64,000 nt of DNA, taken from the NCBI RefSeq assembly GCF_017086405.1, contig NZ_CP070973.1:2232001-2296000 (forward strand), in the 5' to 3' direction. The position numbers were made by a program, and so were the translations under genes. The DNA is from Mycobacterium gordonae. GTDB lineage: Bacteria > Actinomycetota > Actinomycetes > Mycobacteriales > Mycobacteriaceae. Shown here one piece after another: positions 10,343-21,588 of this stretch (position 1 is the first letter of the stretch; the number at the start of each line of letters is the position of its first letter). Under the pieces are notes generated by a model. The model made no database searches, was not told where the DNA came from, and saw only the letters and a list, made by a program, of their open reading frames with translations.

Positions 10343-10385
10343 CCCGACGGATCAGCGAGCCGCGAACGGACGAATCGAGTTGAAG

Positions 10386-11822
10386 ATGGCATCGCAGACG
10401 CACAACCCCGTTGCAGGCCGGCCGCGCACGATGGCCGAGAAGGTCTGGGAGGACCACGTTGTGGTGCCTGGCGGCGACGAGGCGCCGGACCTGATCTACA
10501 TCGATCTGCATCTGGTGCACGAGGTCACCAGCCCCCAGGCGTTCGACGGTCTGCGGCTCGCCGGACGGCCGGTGCGGCGGACCGATCTGACGATCGCCAC
10601 CGAAGACCACAACGTTCCGACCGTCGACATCGATAAGCCGATCGCCGACCCGGTCTCCCGCACGCAGGTGGAGACGTTGCGGCACAACTGCGCCGAATTC
10701 GGTGTCCGGCTTTACCCGATGGGCGACATCGAACAGGGCATCGTGCATGTCGTCGGGCCGCAATTGGGCCTCACCCAACCCGGGATGACGGTCGTGTGTG
10801 GTGATTCTCACACCTCCACCCACGGGGCATTCGGCGCAATCGCCATGGGTATCGGCACTTCTGAAGTCGAGCACGTGCTCGCCACTCAGACGCTGGCGCT
10901 GCGCCCGTTCAAGACGATGGCGGTCAATGTCGACGGGGATTTACCGGCCGGAGTCACGGCGAAGGACGTCATTCTCGCGCTGATCGCCAAAATCGGGACC
11001 GGGGGCGGGCAGGGACATGTCATCGAATACCGGGGCAGCGCCATCGAATCGCTGTCCATGGAAGGCCGGATGACGATCTGCAACATGAGCATCGAGGCCG
11101 GCGCGCGGGCCGGCATGGTGGCGCCGGACGAGACCACCTTTGAATTCTTGCGCGGCCGCCCGCATGCGCCCACCGGTGCCGACTGGGACGCGGCGCTGGC
11201 TTACTGGAAGCAGCTGCGTACCGATCCCGGAGCGGTTTTCGACACAGAGGTGTACCTCGACGCCGCCTCGCTGAGCCCCTTCGTCACCTGGGGTACCAAT
11301 CCGGGCCAGGGGGTGCCGTTGAGTGCCGCCGTGCCCGATCCCGAGCTGATGACCGATGACGCGCAGCGTCAGGCCGCCGAGAAAGCCTTGGCGTACATGG
11401 ACCTTCAGCCCGGGATGCCGATGCGTGATATCGCCGTCGACACCGTCTTCGTCGGGTCTTGCACCAACGGACGGATCGAGGATTTGCGGGTGGTGGCCGA
11501 TATTCTGCGTGGTCACAAGGTCGCTGAGGGCGTGCGGATGCTCGTGGTTCCGGGCTCGATGCGGGTTCGTGCTCAGGCGGAGGCCGAAGGCCTCGGCGAG
11601 ATCTTCAGCGCCGCTGGGGCCGAGTGGCGGCAGGCGGGCTGTTCGATGTGCCTGGGGATGAATCCCGATCAGCTTGCCCCGGGTGAGCGCTGCGCCGCGA
11701 CGTCCAACCGCAATTTCGAAGGGCGGCAGGGCAAGGGCGGTCGTACGCACCTGGTTTCGCCTGCGGTCGCGGCAGCTACCGCGGTGCGCGGCAGGCTTTC
11801 CGCGCCGGCGGATTTGAACTAG
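10386..11822 (+). CDS. leuC: 3-isopropylmalate dehydratase, large subunit
   Basis: Isomerises 2-isopropylmalate to 3-isopropylmalate with LeuD, using a [4Fe-4S] cluster. 478 residues from the ATG at 10386; a TTG two codons earlier is less likely. Aconitase-family signatures are visible: [28 protein letters not shown], the cluster ligand segment [14 protein letters not shown], and [11 protein letters not shown] with the other two cysteines. The N-terminal ~12 residues are longer than I recall for M. tuberculosis. leuD follows after 36 bases. Confidence 0.97.
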   Translation: MASQTHNPVAGRPRTMAEKVWEDHVVVPGGDEAPDLIYIDLHLVHEVTSPQAFDGLRLAGRPVRRTDLTIATEDHNVPTVDIDKPIADPVSRTQVETLRHNCAEFGVRLYPMGDIEQGIVHVVGPQLGLTQPGMTVVCGDSHTSTHGAFGAIAMGIGTSEVEHVLATQTLALRPFKTMAVNVDGDLPAGVTAKDVILALIAKIGTGGGQGHVIEYRGSAIESLSMEGRMTICNMSIEAGARAGMVAPDETTFEFLRGRPHAPTGADWDAALAYWKQLRTDPGAVFDTEVYLDAASLSPFVTWGTNPGQGVPLSAAVPDPELMTDDAQRQAAEKALAYMDLQPGMPMRDIAVDTVFVGSCTNGRIEDLRVVADILRGHKVAEGVRMLVVPGSMRVRAQAEAEGLGEIFSAAGAEWRQAGCSMCLGMNPDQLAPGERCAATSNRNFEGRQGKGGRTHLVSPAVAAATAVRGRLSAPADLN

Positions 11823-11858
11823 CCGATTTGAATTCACATCGAGGATTAGGGGAAGAGC

Positions 11859-12455
11859 ATGGAAGCCTTTGACACCCACACAGGTATCGGCGTCCCACTG
11901 CGGCGGTCCAATGTCGACACCGATCAGATCATTCCCGCGGTCTACCTGAAGCGCGTCACCCGAACTGGTTTCGAGGACGGCTTGTTCTCGAGCTGGCGGT
12001 CAGATCCGTCATTCGTGCTCAACCTCAGCCCCTTTGACCGTGGCTCGGTCTTGGTTGCGGGACCGGATTTCGGCACGGGATCCTCGCGCGAGCACGCGGT
12101 CTGGGCGCTGATGGACTACGGATTCCGGGTGGTTATCTCATCCCGGTTCGCTGACATCTTTCGCGGCAACGCCGGCAAGGCGGGGCTGTTGGCGGCCGAA
12201 GTAGCCCAAGATGACATCGAGCTTCTGTGGAAGCTCATCGAGCAGAGCCCCGGGCTGGAAATCACTGTCAATCTACAAGATCGAAATGTCACGGCAGGAA
12301 CAGCGGTGCTGCCGTTCAGGATTGACGATCACACCGCCTTCCGGTTGCTGCACGGACTAGACGATATAGCCCTTACGCTGCAGAAACTCGAAAAAATCGA
12401 GGCGTTCGAGGCGACCCGCCCGGCGTGGAAACCGCGAACTTTGCCGACCTCCTGA
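11859..12455 (+). CDS. leuD: 3-isopropylmalate dehydratase, small subunit
   Basis: Swivelling domain partner of LeuC, 198 residues. Family motifs are [20 protein letters not shown] near the start, [17 protein letters not shown] in the substrate-binding loop, and [21 protein letters not shown] is preceded by a clear GGGGAAG ribosome-binding site. Co-transcribed with leuC. Confidence 0.97.
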   Translation: MEAFDTHTGIGVPLRRSNVDTDQIIPAVYLKRVTRTGFEDGLFSSWRSDPSFVLNLSPFDRGSVLVAGPDFGTGSSREHAVWALMDYGFRVVISSRFADIFRGNAGKAGLLAAEVAQDDIELLWKLIEQSPGLEITVNLQDRNVTAGTAVLPFRIDDHTAFRLLHGLDDIALTLQKLEKIEAFEATRPAWKPRTLPTS

Positions 12456-12667
12456 AGCGTCGGCAAACGACGAATTCGCGCGCCAATCCGGGGCCATTTT
12501 GCGGCGGCGCCAGCGGCCAAGGGAGGCAATCGGATTGCCGAAATGGCCGCCTCGCGCCGGCAATTGGGGCCTGAAATTGCGCGTGGCTCTTGGCAATTTG
12601 CCAGTTGAGGGTTTACCGTAGTGCACTAGTCGGTTCCAAAAGAGGACCACTGGCCTCGGAGGGTTGG
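12456..12667. promoter_or_regulatory. leuD-hupB intergenic region with nested dyads
   Basis: No gene seen in these 212 bases. Two inverted repeats stand out: arms GGCCATTT (12492-12499) and AAATGGCC (12541-12548), enclosing a tight 15-base dyad at 12525-12539 (GGCAATC, one base, GATTGCC). They could form a leuD terminator or a protein-binding site upstream of hupB. The hupB promoter should lie between here and 12668. Confidence 0.45.
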
Positions 12668-13324
12668 ATGAATAAAGCAGAGCTCATAGATGTGCTCACA
12701 CAGAAATTGGGCTCAGACCGTCGGCAGGCGACCGCCGCTGTCGAGAATGTCGTCGACACGATTGTGCGCGCCGTCCACAAGGGCGACAGCGTCACCATCA
12801 CCGGTTTCGGTGTCTTCGAACAGCGTCGCCGCGCGGCTCGCGTAGCCCGCAACCCGCGCACCGGTGAGACGGTGAAGGTTAAGCCGACGTCTGTTCCGGC
12901 GTTCCGTCCCGGAGCTCAATTCAAAGCCGTTGTGGCTGGCGCACAAAAGCTCCCGGCCGAAGGCCCCGCAGTGAAGCGCGGCGTGGTTGCCAGCGCGGCC
13001 AAGAAGACGGCGGCCAAGAAGGCTCCGGCCAAGAAGGCTGCCACCAAGGCTCCGGCCAAGAAGGCTGCCACCAAGGCTCCGGCCAAGAAGGCTGTGACTA
13101 AGGCTCCGGCCAAGAAGGCTGTGACTAAGGCTCCGGCCAAGAAGGCTGTGACTAAGGCTCCGGCCAAGAAGGCTGTGACTAAGGCTCCGGCCAAGAAGGC
13201 TGTGACTAAGGCTCCGGCCAAGAAGGCTGTGACTAAGGCTCCGGCCAAGAAGGCGGCGACCAAGGCTCCGGCCAAGAAGGCTCCGGCCAAGAAGGCTGCG
13301 AGCACACGGCGCGGCCGCAAGTAG
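12668..13324 (+). CDS. hupB: DNA-binding protein HU with Lys/Ala-rich C-terminal tail
   Basis: Nucleoid-associated protein. 218 residues from ATG 12668 ([15 protein letters not shown]), preceded by GGAGGG. Residues 1-90 are a canonical HU/IHF fold ([27 protein letters not shown]). Residues ~105-218 form the low-complexity basic tail characteristic of actinobacterial HupB, built mainly of nine-residue [13 protein letters not shown] units and ending STRRGRK, resembling a eukaryotic linker-histone tail. The family binds DNA broadly and is modified on tail lysines in mycobacteria. The upstream open frame is not coding. Confidence 0.98.
   Translation: MNKAELIDVLTQKLGSDRRQATAAVENVVDTIVRAVHKGDSVTITGFGVFEQRRRAARVARNPRTGETVKVKPTSVPAFRPGAQFKAVVAGAQKLPAEGPAVKRGVVASAAKKTAAKKAPAKKAATKAPAKKAATKAPAKKAVTKAPAKKAVTKAPAKKAVTKAPAKKAVTKAPAKKAVTKAPAKKAVTKAPAKKAATKAPAKKAPAKKAASTRRGRK
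13028..13270 (+). repeat. 27-bp tandem repeats inside hupB
   Basis: Nine in-frame 27-base units encode AKKAxTKAP. Units 1-2 (13028-13081) use GCCACC, units 3-8 (13082-13243) are six nucleotide-identical copies with GTGACT, and unit 9 (13244-13270) reads GCGACC. Perfect identity of six copies suggests recent slippage-type expansion. Copy number changes would alter tail length by nine residues without shifting frame. Confidence 0.95.
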
Positions 13325-13336
13325 TCGCCTCACGCA

Positions 13337-13375
13337 AATACCCTCCGGCGGGCAGCGATGCCTTCGGAGGGTATT
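13337..13375. terminator. Bidirectional hairpin terminator between hupB and mutT1
   Basis: A perfect 11-bp stem, AATACCCTCCG (13337-13347) with CGGAGGGTATT (13365-13375), and a 17-base loop, lie between the convergent stops of hupB and mutT1. The A/T pairs at the stem base give short A and T runs in each direction, but there is no long U-tract. Confidence 0.75.
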
Positions 13376-13381
13376 CGCTTG

Positions 13382-14332
13382 TCAGACGCGCACGTTGGCG
13401 GCCAGCGCGCCGCCAATGTGGTCGGCGGCGATCAAGCGGCCCGCCGACAGGGACAGCACCCAGGTGCTGCCTTTGAGGTTGCGCGACTTATCGGGCCGCA
13501 CTCCGTCGCGTTCGCACCACCATGCGATTAGGTCCGGGATCACCTTGCCCTGGGTGCAGATCACGGGTGTTCCGGCCCGCGCGGCGATTTGCAGAACTCG
13601 CTGCCGACCGCGTTTGGCGTTCTTGGCGTACGCCTCCTCGGTCAGCGTGGGCTCGTTGTGAATGTCGACTCCCAGTTCCGCAGCGAGCGGTTCGACCGTC
13701 TGATGGCATCGCACCCGATCGGCCGCGTACACCCGGTCCGCGCCGAACGCCAGCAATTGGCCGACCAGTGCCTCGGCCTGAGCCCGGCCCTTCTTGTCCA
13801 ACGGCCGCTTGGTGTCGTCGCCACGATAGCGTGACTTGCTGCCCGCGGTGCCGTGTCGTACCACCAATACCGTCTTGGTGTCCGGAGGCTGTTTGACGAA
13901 CCGCCGCAGAACCTTTCGATCCGGCGCGTAGTCGAGTTTCTTCATCGCGTCGGCCACCGGCAGCCACACCATCTCGTCGACCTCGTGTCCGGGGGCGAAC
14001 TGCCCGCCGGAGCTGCGTGCCGCCCAGTAGTGCACCCGCTTGACTCCCTGGTCGATCGGGTAGGTGATGGTGGTCAGGCACCTGCCGAGATGGCTGTGGT
14101 AGCCGGTTTCTTCGAGCACCTCGCGCACGGCGGCAACCGGCGCGGTTTCGCCGGGGTCGACTTTGCCTTTGGGGAGCGACCAGTCGTCGTACCGCGGTCG
14201 GTGGATCACCGCGACTTCGAGCGATTTGGTTGGATTGCCCTTACCCGGCCGCCACAACACGGCGCCGGCCGCGTACACGACCCGGTCCCCGGGGCGTCGA
14301 CGGTCCGACGAGTTCTGGATCGACACCTTCAC
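13382..14332 (-). CDS. mutT1: Nudix hydrolase with C-terminal histidine-phosphatase domain (MutT1)
   Basis: Sanitises oxidised nucleotides such as 8-oxo-dGTP; the mycobacterial family also cleaves diadenosine polyphosphates. 316 residues in two domains: Nudix at ~20-150 with the box [23 protein letters not shown], and a histidine-phosphatase (phosphoglycerate mutase-like) domain at ~165-310 starting LVVRHGTAG with the catalytic RHG. This fusion is characteristic of MutT1 (Rv2985). It is convergent with hupB and lies downstream of ppk1 on the same strand. Confidence 0.95.
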   Translation of the reverse strand: MKVSIQNSSDRRRPGDRVVYAAGAVLWRPGKGNPTKSLEVAVIHRPRYDDWSLPKGKVDPGETAPVAAVREVLEETGYHSHLGRCLTTITYPIDQGVKRVHYWAARSSGGQFAPGHEVDEMVWLPVADAMKKLDYAPDRKVLRRFVKQPPDTKTVLVVRHGTAGSKSRYRGDDTKRPLDKKGRAQAEALVGQLLAFGADRVYAADRVRCHQTVEPLAAELGVDIHNEPTLTEEAYAKNAKRGRQRVLQIAARAGTPVICTQGKVIPDLIAWWCERDGVRPDKSRNLKGSTWVLSLSAGRLIAADHIGGALAANVRV

Positions 14333-14397
14333 TCCTGCAGGTCAATTCGGCCAGTTCGCTCGCGCTGGTGGATGTTGCCCCCCGAGACGGTGCGGGA

Positions 14398-16593
14398 CTA
14401 CGGGCTGCGGTGTCGCTCCATGAGCGACACCTGGTGGTCGCGCACGCTCTCGCCTTCCTTCGGCGACGCCGTCCACTGGCCGTCGGAACCCAGCTCCCAG
14501 CATCGGGTGGCGGGGTCCAACGCGGACTCGAAAAGATCGTCCAGTTGTCCGGTCAGGCGGGGATCCTTCACCTGAGCCATGACTTCGACCCGCCGGTCCA
14601 GATTGCGGTGCATCATGTCGGCGCTGCCGATCCAGAATTCGTCGATGGCATTGAAGTGCAGGATCCGCGAATGTTCCAGGAAGCGACCGAGAATCGAGCG
14701 GACGGTGATGTTCTCGGAGATGCCTTCGGTGCCGGGGCGCAACGCGCAGATGCCGCGCACCACCACCTCCACCCGCACGCCGGCCTGCGACGCGCGGTAG
14801 AGCGCGTCGATCACCTGCTCGTCCACCAGAGCGTTCATCTTGAGCCGGATCCGCGCGTCACTGCCGCGACGGTGGGCTTCGACCTCGCGGTCGACACGCT
14901 CGATGATGCCGGTGCGGATGCCGTGCGGGGCCACTAACAGGTTGCGGTAGGTCAGCTTTCGCGAGTAGCCGGTCAGCGTGTTGAACAGGTCGGTCAGGTC
15001 GGCGCCGATGTTGGGATCGGCGGTGAGCAGCCCCACGTCTTCGTACAGTCGTGCCGTCTTGCCGTTGTAGTTGCCGGTTCCGACATGGCAGTACCGCCGG
15101 ATGTGGGGGCCTTCGCGACGCACTACCAGGCAGGTCTTGCAGTGCGTCTTGAGCCCGACGAACCCGTACACGACGTGCACGCCGGCCTGCTCTAGGGTTC
15201 GCGCCCACCGGATGTTGGCCTGCTCATCGAATCGCGCCTTGATCTCGACCATTGCCACCACTTGTTTCCCGGCTTCGGCGGCGTCGATCAAGGCCCGCAC
15301 GATCGGGGAATCCCCGGAGGTGCGGTACAACGTCTGCTTGATCGCGAGCACGTTCGGGTCGGCCGCGGCCTGTTCGACGAAGCGCTGCACGCTCGTCGAG
15401 AACGAGTCGTACGGGTGGTGCACCAGCAGGTCGCCCTCGCGCAAGGTGGCGAAGATGCTCTTGGCTGTTTCCCGATCGGCGAATGCCGGGTGGGTGGCCG
15501 GCACGAAGGCCCGGTCCTTCAGCGCCGGCCGGTCGATGCCGTAGATCTGCCACAGCGACGACAGATCCAGCAGCCCAGGCACTTCGATGACATCGCCGGG
15601 ATGCACGTCAAGCTCGCGCAGCAACAGTTCCAGCATGCTCTCGGTCATATCGTCGGACGCCTCCAGCCGCACGGGCGAACCGAACCGTCGCCGCGCCAAT
15701 TCCCGCTCCAGCGCCTGCAGCAGGTCTTCGTCGCGGTCCTCTTCCACCTCGAAGTCGGCGTTGCGGGTGATCCGAAACGCATGCTGCTCCACGATTTCCA
15801 TGCCGGGAAAGAGCACCGGCAGGAAGGCCGCGATCAACTCCTCCATCGGCAGGAACCGGACGATCACCTCGTCGCCATCGCCCTTGGGTTCGAGTTCGAC
15901 GAACCGGTCCACGTTGTCGGGCACCTTCACCCGGGCGAAATGCTGGGTGCCGTCCTCGGGTTGTCTGACCGTGATGGCCAGGTTCAGGCTCAGCCCGCTC
16001 ACAAAGGGGAAGGGGTGGGCGGGGTCGACCGCCAGCGGCGTGAGAACGGGGAAGACCTGTTCGTGGAAATACGTCGACAAGTGTTCCCGTTCGGCCTCGT
16101 CCAGGTCTGCCCACGTGACGATGTAGATGCCTTCCGCCTCGAGTGCGGGTAGCACCGAATCGAGGAAAACGCGCGAGTGCCGGAGGGAGATCTGCTGAGT
16201 TTGCTCGCCGATGCGGCGAAGTTGTTCGCGCGGCGTCAATCCGTCCGCGGAGCGGACCGACAGGCCCATCTCGTCGCGCCGTTTGAGGCCGGCGACTCGA
16301 ACCATGTAGAACTCGTCGAGGTTCGAAGCGAAGATCGCCAGGAACTTCGCGCGCTCGAGCAGCGGCATCGAGTTGTCGTCGGCCAGTGCGAGCACGCGGG
16401 CATTGAAATCCAGCCAGCTCAGTTCCCGGTTGAGGTAGCGCTCCTCGGGCAGCGTGTCGGTGATCGCCGCCGGTGTGGCTGCCGGAGGTGCCGCTGGGGC
16501 CGAGTCGCCAGGGTGCCAAGCGTGGTCGTCGGGGCGTGCCTCTGCCTCTGGGGTGGCTTCGATTTCGGTCACCCTGCGATCATTGCCTATCAC
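14398..16593 (-). CDS. ppk1: Polyphosphate kinase 1
   Basis: Reversibly transfers the terminal phosphate of ATP to polyphosphate. 731 residues with the PPK1 order of N, head and two C-terminal domains. The N domain contains [19 protein letters not shown], the catalytic region has LVHHPYDSF and the histidine segment [20 protein letters not shown] (phosphohistidine candidate H in CHVGTG), and [20 protein letters not shown] follows. Start ATG gives [12 protein letters not shown], matching the M. tuberculosis N-terminus I recall; a GTG seven codons on is an alternative. Confidence 0.97.
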   Translation of the reverse strand: MIGNDRRVTEIEATPEAEARPDDHAWHPGDSAPAAPPAATPAAITDTLPEERYLNRELSWLDFNARVLALADDNSMPLLERAKFLAIFASNLDEFYMVRVAGLKRRDEMGLSVRSADGLTPREQLRRIGEQTQQISLRHSRVFLDSVLPALEAEGIYIVTWADLDEAEREHLSTYFHEQVFPVLTPLAVDPAHPFPFVSGLSLNLAITVRQPEDGTQHFARVKVPDNVDRFVELEPKGDGDEVIVRFLPMEELIAAFLPVLFPGMEIVEQHAFRITRNADFEVEEDRDEDLLQALERELARRRFGSPVRLEASDDMTESMLELLLRELDVHPGDVIEVPGLLDLSSLWQIYGIDRPALKDRAFVPATHPAFADRETAKSIFATLREGDLLVHHPYDSFSTSVQRFVEQAAADPNVLAIKQTLYRTSGDSPIVRALIDAAEAGKQVVAMVEIKARFDEQANIRWARTLEQAGVHVVYGFVGLKTHCKTCLVVRREGPHIRRYCHVGTGNYNGKTARLYEDVGLLTADPNIGADLTDLFNTLTGYSRKLTYRNLLVAPHGIRTGIIERVDREVEAHRRGSDARIRLKMNALVDEQVIDALYRASQAGVRVEVVVRGICALRPGTEGISENITVRSILGRFLEHSRILHFNAIDEFWIGSADMMHRNLDRRVEVMAQVKDPRLTGQLDDLFESALDPATRCWELGSDGQWTASPKEGESVRDHQVSLMERHRSP

Positions 16594-16662
16594 CCGGCGA
16601 TGCTGCCAGCAGTCGGCAGAGATCCATATGCCGTTGGGGTGGCATTCACCCGGTGGTCAGGC

Positions 16663-17370
<708 letters not shown>

Positions 17371-17431
17371 TTACTGTTTAGCGGCTGCCGTCACCGTCAC
17401 GACGGCACCGGCGAAATATTAGGGGTGGTGG

Positions 17432-18439
17432 ATGGCCGGCACGGGAACCGTCGCGGTAATGGGCGCGGGCGCATGGGGCACCGTGCTGGCCAAGGTGCTT
17501 GCCGATGCCGGGGGCGAGGTCACACTGTGGGCGCGCCGCGCCGACGTCGCTAACAAGATCAATGCGACCCGGTGCAACCCCGATTACCTTCCTGGCACGC
17601 TGCTTCCCGCCGGTATCCGCGCCACCAATGATGCCGAGGAGGCGCTGTCGGGCGCCACGACGGTGCTACTCGGGGTGCCCGCTCAGACGATGCGGGCCAA
17701 TCTCGAGCAGTGGAACGGCATGTGGGCCGACGGCGCGACACTGGTCAGCCTGGCCAAGGGCATCGAGCTCGGCACGCTGATGCGGATGAGCCAGGTGATC
17801 GTGTCGGTCACCGGTGTCGACAGTTCCCAGGTCGCGGTGATCTCCGGGCCGAACCTGGCCAGCGAGATCGCGCAGAACCAGCCCGCCGCCACCGTCGTCG
17901 CGTGCAGCGACTCGGGACGCGCCGTGGCGCTGCAACGATTCCTCAACAGCGGCTACTTCCGTCCGTACACCAACTCCGACGTGGTGGGCACCGAGATCGG
18001 CGGCGCGTGCAAGAACGTCATCGCCCTGGCCTGCGGGATGGCGGTCGGAGTCGGCCTAGGCGAGAACACCGCGGCAGCCATCATCACCCGGGGTCTGGCC
18101 GAGATCATGCGGCTGGGGCTGGCACTGGGCGCCAAGGGGGCGACGCTGGCGGGCCTGGCCGGGGTGGGCGACCTGGTGGCCACCTGCACCTCTCCCTATT
18201 CGCGCAACCGCTCGCTGGGTGAGCGCCTCGGTCGTGGTGACACCATGCACACGGCGCTGCACGGCAAGGACGGCCACGTCGTCGAGGGCGTCACCTCCTG
18301 CGAATCGGTGCTGGCCCTGGCATCGAGTTACGACGTCGAAATGCCGCTGACGGACGCCGTGCACCGGGTCTGTCATAGAGGCCTGTCGGTCAACGAGGCG
18401 ATAGCTCTGCTTTTGGGCCGCAGCACCAAGCCCGAATAG
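17432..18439 (+). CDS. gpsA: Glycerol-3-phosphate dehydrogenase [NAD(P)+]
   Basis: Reduces dihydroxyacetone phosphate to sn-glycerol-3-phosphate for phospholipid synthesis. 335 residues, usual length. The N-terminal Rossmann motif is [55 protein letters not shown] (catalytic Lys) and [14 protein letters not shown] are family signatures. It corresponds to gpdA2 in M. tuberculosis. A 77-base gap separates it from ddlA on the same strand. Confidence 0.97.
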   Translation: MAGTGTVAVMGAGAWGTVLAKVLADAGGEVTLWARRADVANKINATRCNPDYLPGTLLPAGIRATNDAEEALSGATTVLLGVPAQTMRANLEQWNGMWADGATLVSLAKGIELGTLMRMSQVIVSVTGVDSSQVAVISGPNLASEIAQNQPAATVVACSDSGRAVALQRFLNSGYFRPYTNSDVVGTEIGGACKNVIALACGMAVGVGLGENTAAAIITRGLAEIMRLGLALGAKGATLAGLAGVGDLVATCTSPYSRNRSLGERLGRGDTMHTALHGKDGHVVEGVTSCESVLALASSYDVEMPLTDAVHRVCHRGLSVNEAIALLLGRSTKPE

Positions 18440-18516
18440 GGCGTCTGCAGCGATAAACCCAGCTCGCGGCGGCGGCGCCGACGTGTGTGCCGCTGACCCG
18501 GTAGCCTCTCCAGGTT

Positions 18517-19626
18517 GTGACTGCCAGCAACCGTGTTCGCGTCGCCGTGGTTTTCGGCGGTCGTAGCAACGAGCACGCCATCTCGTGCGTGTCGGCGGGC
18601 AGCATTCTGCGCAACCTGGACCCGCAACGGTTCGACGTCGTCGCGATCGGCATCACGCCGGAAGGCTCCTGGGTGCTCACCGACGGCGACCCTGCCGCGC
18701 TGGCAATCACCAACCGTCAACTGCCGGGGGTGAGCGACGATTCGGGGACCGAACTTGCATTGCCGGCCAGCCCCCGGCGCGCCGGGCAGTTGATCTCCCT
18801 GACGCCCGGAGCTTCAGAGATTCTGGGTGCTGTCGACGTGGTGTTTCCGGTGTTGCACGGACCCTACGGTGAGGACGGCACGATCCAGGGGCTGCTCGAA
18901 CTGGCCGGTGTCCCGTACGTGGGTGCCGGGGTGCTGGCCAGTGCCGCCGGCATGGACAAGGAGTTCACCAAGAAGCTGCTCGCCGCCGAGGGGCTCCCGG
19001 TCGGGGCTTACGTGGTGCTACGACCGTCGCAGCCGACGCTGCAGCCCGAGGAACGCGAGCGGTTGGGCCTGCCAGTGTTCGTCAAGCCCGCCCGCGGCGG
19101 CTCGTCGATCGGCGTCAGCCGGGTCGCGAGCTGGGACGAGCTGCCCACCGCGCTCGCAGCGGCCCGTCGGCATGACCCGAAGGTCATCGTCGAGGCGGCT
19201 ATCCACGGTCGCGAGCTGGAATGCGGTGTTCTCGAAATGCCGGACGGGGCAATCGAAGCCAGCACGCTGGGGGAGATCCGGGTGGCCGGGGTACGCGGAC
19301 GCGAAGACTCGTTTTACGACTTCGAGACCAAATATCTGGACGACGCGGCCGAACTGGACGTGCCTGCCAAGGTCGACGACGACGTCGCGCAGGCGTTGCG
19401 GCAGTTGGCGATTCGCGCGTTCGAAGCCATCGCCTGCCAAGGCCTGGCCCGGGTTGACTTCTTCCTCACCGACCACGGCCCCGTGATCAACGAGATCAAC
19501 ACGATGCCGGGGTTCACCACCATCTCGATGTACCCGCGGATGTGGGCGGCCAGCGGGGTGGACTACCCGACTCTGCTGGCCACCATGGTGGACACCGCAC
19601 TGGCCCGGGGAGTGGGCTTGCGATAG
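18517..19626 (+). CDS. ddlA: D-alanine--D-alanine ligase
   Basis: ATP-grasp ligase that makes the D-Ala-D-Ala dipeptide of peptidoglycan and is a target of D-cycloserine. 369 residues from GTG at 18517. Motifs: [21 protein letters not shown] (Ddl signature 1), [37 protein letters not shown], and [25 protein letters not shown] (signature 2, metal ligands). It is convergent with the DUF3515 gene. Confidence 0.97.
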   Translation: MTASNRVRVAVVFGGRSNEHAISCVSAGSILRNLDPQRFDVVAIGITPEGSWVLTDGDPAALAITNRQLPGVSDDSGTELALPASPRRAGQLISLTPGASEILGAVDVVFPVLHGPYGEDGTIQGLLELAGVPYVGAGVLASAAGMDKEFTKKLLAAEGLPVGAYVVLRPSQPTLQPEERERLGLPVFVKPARGGSSIGVSRVASWDELPTALAAARRHDPKVIVEAAIHGRELECGVLEMPDGAIEASTLGEIRVAGVRGREDSFYDFETKYLDDAAELDVPAKVDDDVAQALRQLAIRAFEAIACQGLARVDFFLTDHGPVINEINTMPGFTTISMYPRMWAASGVDYPTLLATMVDTALARGVGLR

Positions 19627-19632
19627 CCCCGG

Positions 19633-20184
19633 TCAGCGAGGTGAACCCGGGTCGATTGGCACCGCGGCGATCGTGTGGTCAATGACGCCCGAAAGAGTTT
19701 GGATCGGAACGGGTCCCGAGTTCGCGGGTAGCGTGAGCGCCACATAAACCGGACGGTCGACGGTGTACCAGGTGGATCTACCTTCCTCCGACGAACCTTG
19801 CTCGGAAACCTGGAACCACTGCACCTTGTCGACGACCTGGATGGGCGAGCCCACCACGAAATCCGCGGGGCGCTGCAGGCCGCAGCGCATGACCACTGGC
19901 TCGGTGGCGGTGCCGGACCGCCAAGCGCTGGTGGATTCGGGTGCCGGCTGCGCCAGTTCGGCGCGCTGAAAATCGCCGAGTTGCCTGGGGAGTGCGTCCA
20001 ACAGGGCCCGACAGGCGGGACTGGCGGCCTGCGGCGCCGGCACCGCAGGAAGTGTCACCGGTTGGCTCGACGTGTGCCGGATGGCCGCGAACGCCAGGAT
20101 TGCCACAATCGTGGCCACAGCCAGCACCAGGGCCGCGATCATGGCGGCGCGCGGCGGGCCGCCGACCTCGGCGTCGCCTGTCAT
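19633..20184 (-). CDS. DUF3515-like membrane-anchored/secreted protein
   Basis: 183 residues if started at ATG 20184 (MTGDAEVGG). A single hydrophobic segment (AAMIAALVLAVATIVAILAFAAI, about residues 13-35) acts as anchor or signal, followed by an extracytoplasmic domain with two Cys (SPACRAL, MRCGLQRPADF) that could pair. The order of conserved pieces (ALPRQLGDFQR, VGSPIQVVDKVQWF, STWYTVDRPVYVALTLP) fits DUF3515. Function unknown. Equivalent to Rv2980; the H37Rv IS1538 genes I recall next to it are absent here, and thiL follows divergently. Confidence 0.85.
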   Translation of the reverse strand: MTGDAEVGGPPRAAMIAALVLAVATIVAILAFAAIRHTSSQPVTLPAVPAPQAASPACRALLDALPRQLGDFQRAELAQPAPESTSAWRSGTATEPVVMRCGLQRPADFVVGSPIQVVDKVQWFQVSEQGSSEEGRSTWYTVDRPVYVALTLPANSGPVPIQTLSGVIDHTIAAVPIDPGSPR

Positions 20185-20319
20185 GTGGCTGTCTCCTCTG
20201 CGATCCGCCGTCACGACTACACTGGCCCGGTCCGGCCGAACCGGCAAGAGCTCAACTTACCGCAGGTCGGACGGCCATCCGGGGGGCCTCGCACGGCCAC
20301 CGCACAGAGATGAGGTGAG

Positions 20320-21288
20320 GTGCTCGACGACGCATCGGGGCAGTCCCCGACGTTGCAGCAGGTCGGTGAGTTCGTGGTGATCGAGCGGCTGGTGCGGGAT
20401 CGTCGACAGCCCGCTACCGTCACTGTCGGTCCCGGCGACGACGGGGCGGTGGTGTCGGGCAGCGACGAACGCACCGTGATCTCGGTCGACATGCTGGTGC
20501 AGGATCGGCACTTTCGGCTGGACTGGTCGACCCCCTACGACGTCGGGCGCAAGGCGATCGCCCAGAACGCCGCCGACATCGAAGCGATGGGTGCGCGGCC
20601 GACCGCCTTCGTGGTGGGCTTCGGGGCGCCCGGCACAACTCCCGCAGCCCAGGCTTATGCGCTGGTCGACGGGATGTGGGACGAGGCGCAACGGGTCGGC
20701 GCCGGTATCGCCGGCGGAGACCTGGTCAGCTGCCCGCAGTGGGTGATCTCGGTGACCGTGCTCGGTGATCTCGAGGGCCGGGCACCGGTGCGGCGGTCCG
20801 GCGCGCGGGCCGGATCGGTGGTCGCCGTCGCCGGTGAATTGGGCCGTTCGGCTGCTGGATATACATTGTGGCGCTTCGGAGTTGACGATTTTCACAGCCT
20901 GCGGCACCGGCACCTGGTGCCGTTGCCGCCGTACGGTGAGGGGGCGATGGCCGCGGCCGGCGGCGCGATGGCGATGATCGACGTCTCCGACGGCCTGGTG
21001 GCCGACGTCCGGCACCTTGCCGAGGCGTCCGGGGTGGGCATCGACCTGTCCACCGAGGCCCTGGCCGTCGACCACGACGCGGTGTCGCGGGCGGCGGCCG
21101 CTGTCAGTGCCGACCCCTGGGCGTGGGTGCTCGGCGGGGGCGAAGATCATGCCCTGGTGGCGTGTTTCGGCGATGAAGTGCCGGCCGGGTGGCGGGTGAT
21201 CGGGCGAGTTATCGAGGGGCCGGCCCGGGTGCTCGTCGACGGCACGGAGTGGGAGGGGTACGCGGGCTGGCAGTCGTTCGATGCATAG
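20320..21288 (+). CDS. thiL: Thiamine-monophosphate kinase
   Basis: Phosphorylates thiamine phosphate to thiamine diphosphate. 322 residues from GTG. PurM/AIR-synthase-like fold: GPGDDGAVVSGS (metal and ATP), SVDMLVQDRHF, GRKAIAQNAADIEAMGA, AGIAGGDLVSC and MIDVSDGLVADVRHLA. GGGEDHALVACF near the end is the C-terminal signature. A small DUF1330 gene follows after 9 bases, then ung, suggesting one transcript. Confidence 0.96.
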   Translation: MLDDASGQSPTLQQVGEFVVIERLVRDRRQPATVTVGPGDDGAVVSGSDERTVISVDMLVQDRHFRLDWSTPYDVGRKAIAQNAADIEAMGARPTAFVVGFGAPGTTPAAQAYALVDGMWDEAQRVGAGIAGGDLVSCPQWVISVTVLGDLEGRAPVRRSGARAGSVVAVAGELGRSAAGYTLWRFGVDDFHSLRHRHLVPLPPYGEGAMAAAGGAMAMIDVSDGLVADVRHLAEASGVGIDLSTEALAVDHDAVSRAAAAVSADPWAWVLGGGEDHALVACFGDEVPAGWRVIGRVIEGPARVLVDGTEWEGYAGWQSFDA

Positions 21289-21297
21289 GCTGGCGCG

Positions 21298-21588
21298 ATG
21301 ACCGTCTACGCGATCGCCCAGCTCAAATTCACCGATCGGGCGGCCTATGACAGATACCAGGTGAAATTCATGGACGTCTTCTGTCGCTACTCCGGCACGG
21401 TGCTCGCCGCCGATGAGTCGCCGGTAGTGGTCGAGGGGGCTTGGGACCGCGAGAAGGTGGTGCTGATGTCGTTTCCGGACGAGGTGGCCTTTCGGGAGTG
21501 GGCGCAATCGCCGGATTACCAGGAGATTTCGAAGGACCGCCACGCTGGCGCCGACACCGTGGTGCTGCTGGTGCAGGGGCTGTCGTGA
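21298..21588 (+). CDS. DUF1330-family small protein
   Basis: 96 residues, a ferredoxin-like (dimeric alpha-beta barrel) domain: [63 protein letters not shown]. Members of this family have no settled role. It lies 9 bases after thiL and its TGA overlaps the ung GTG, so it is translationally coupled to ung. I do not recall this gene at this place in H37Rv. Confidence 0.88.
   Translation: MTVYAIAQLKFTDRAAYDRYQVKFMDVFCRYSGTVLAADESPVVVEGAWDREKVVLMSFPDEVAFREWAQSPDYQEISKDRHAGADTVVLLVQGLS

Noticed and set aside
12713..13333. Antisense frames with LLGRSLSHS repeats across hupB
   Set aside because: They are the reverse complement of the 27-bp lysine repeats and reflect the repeat, not a gene.
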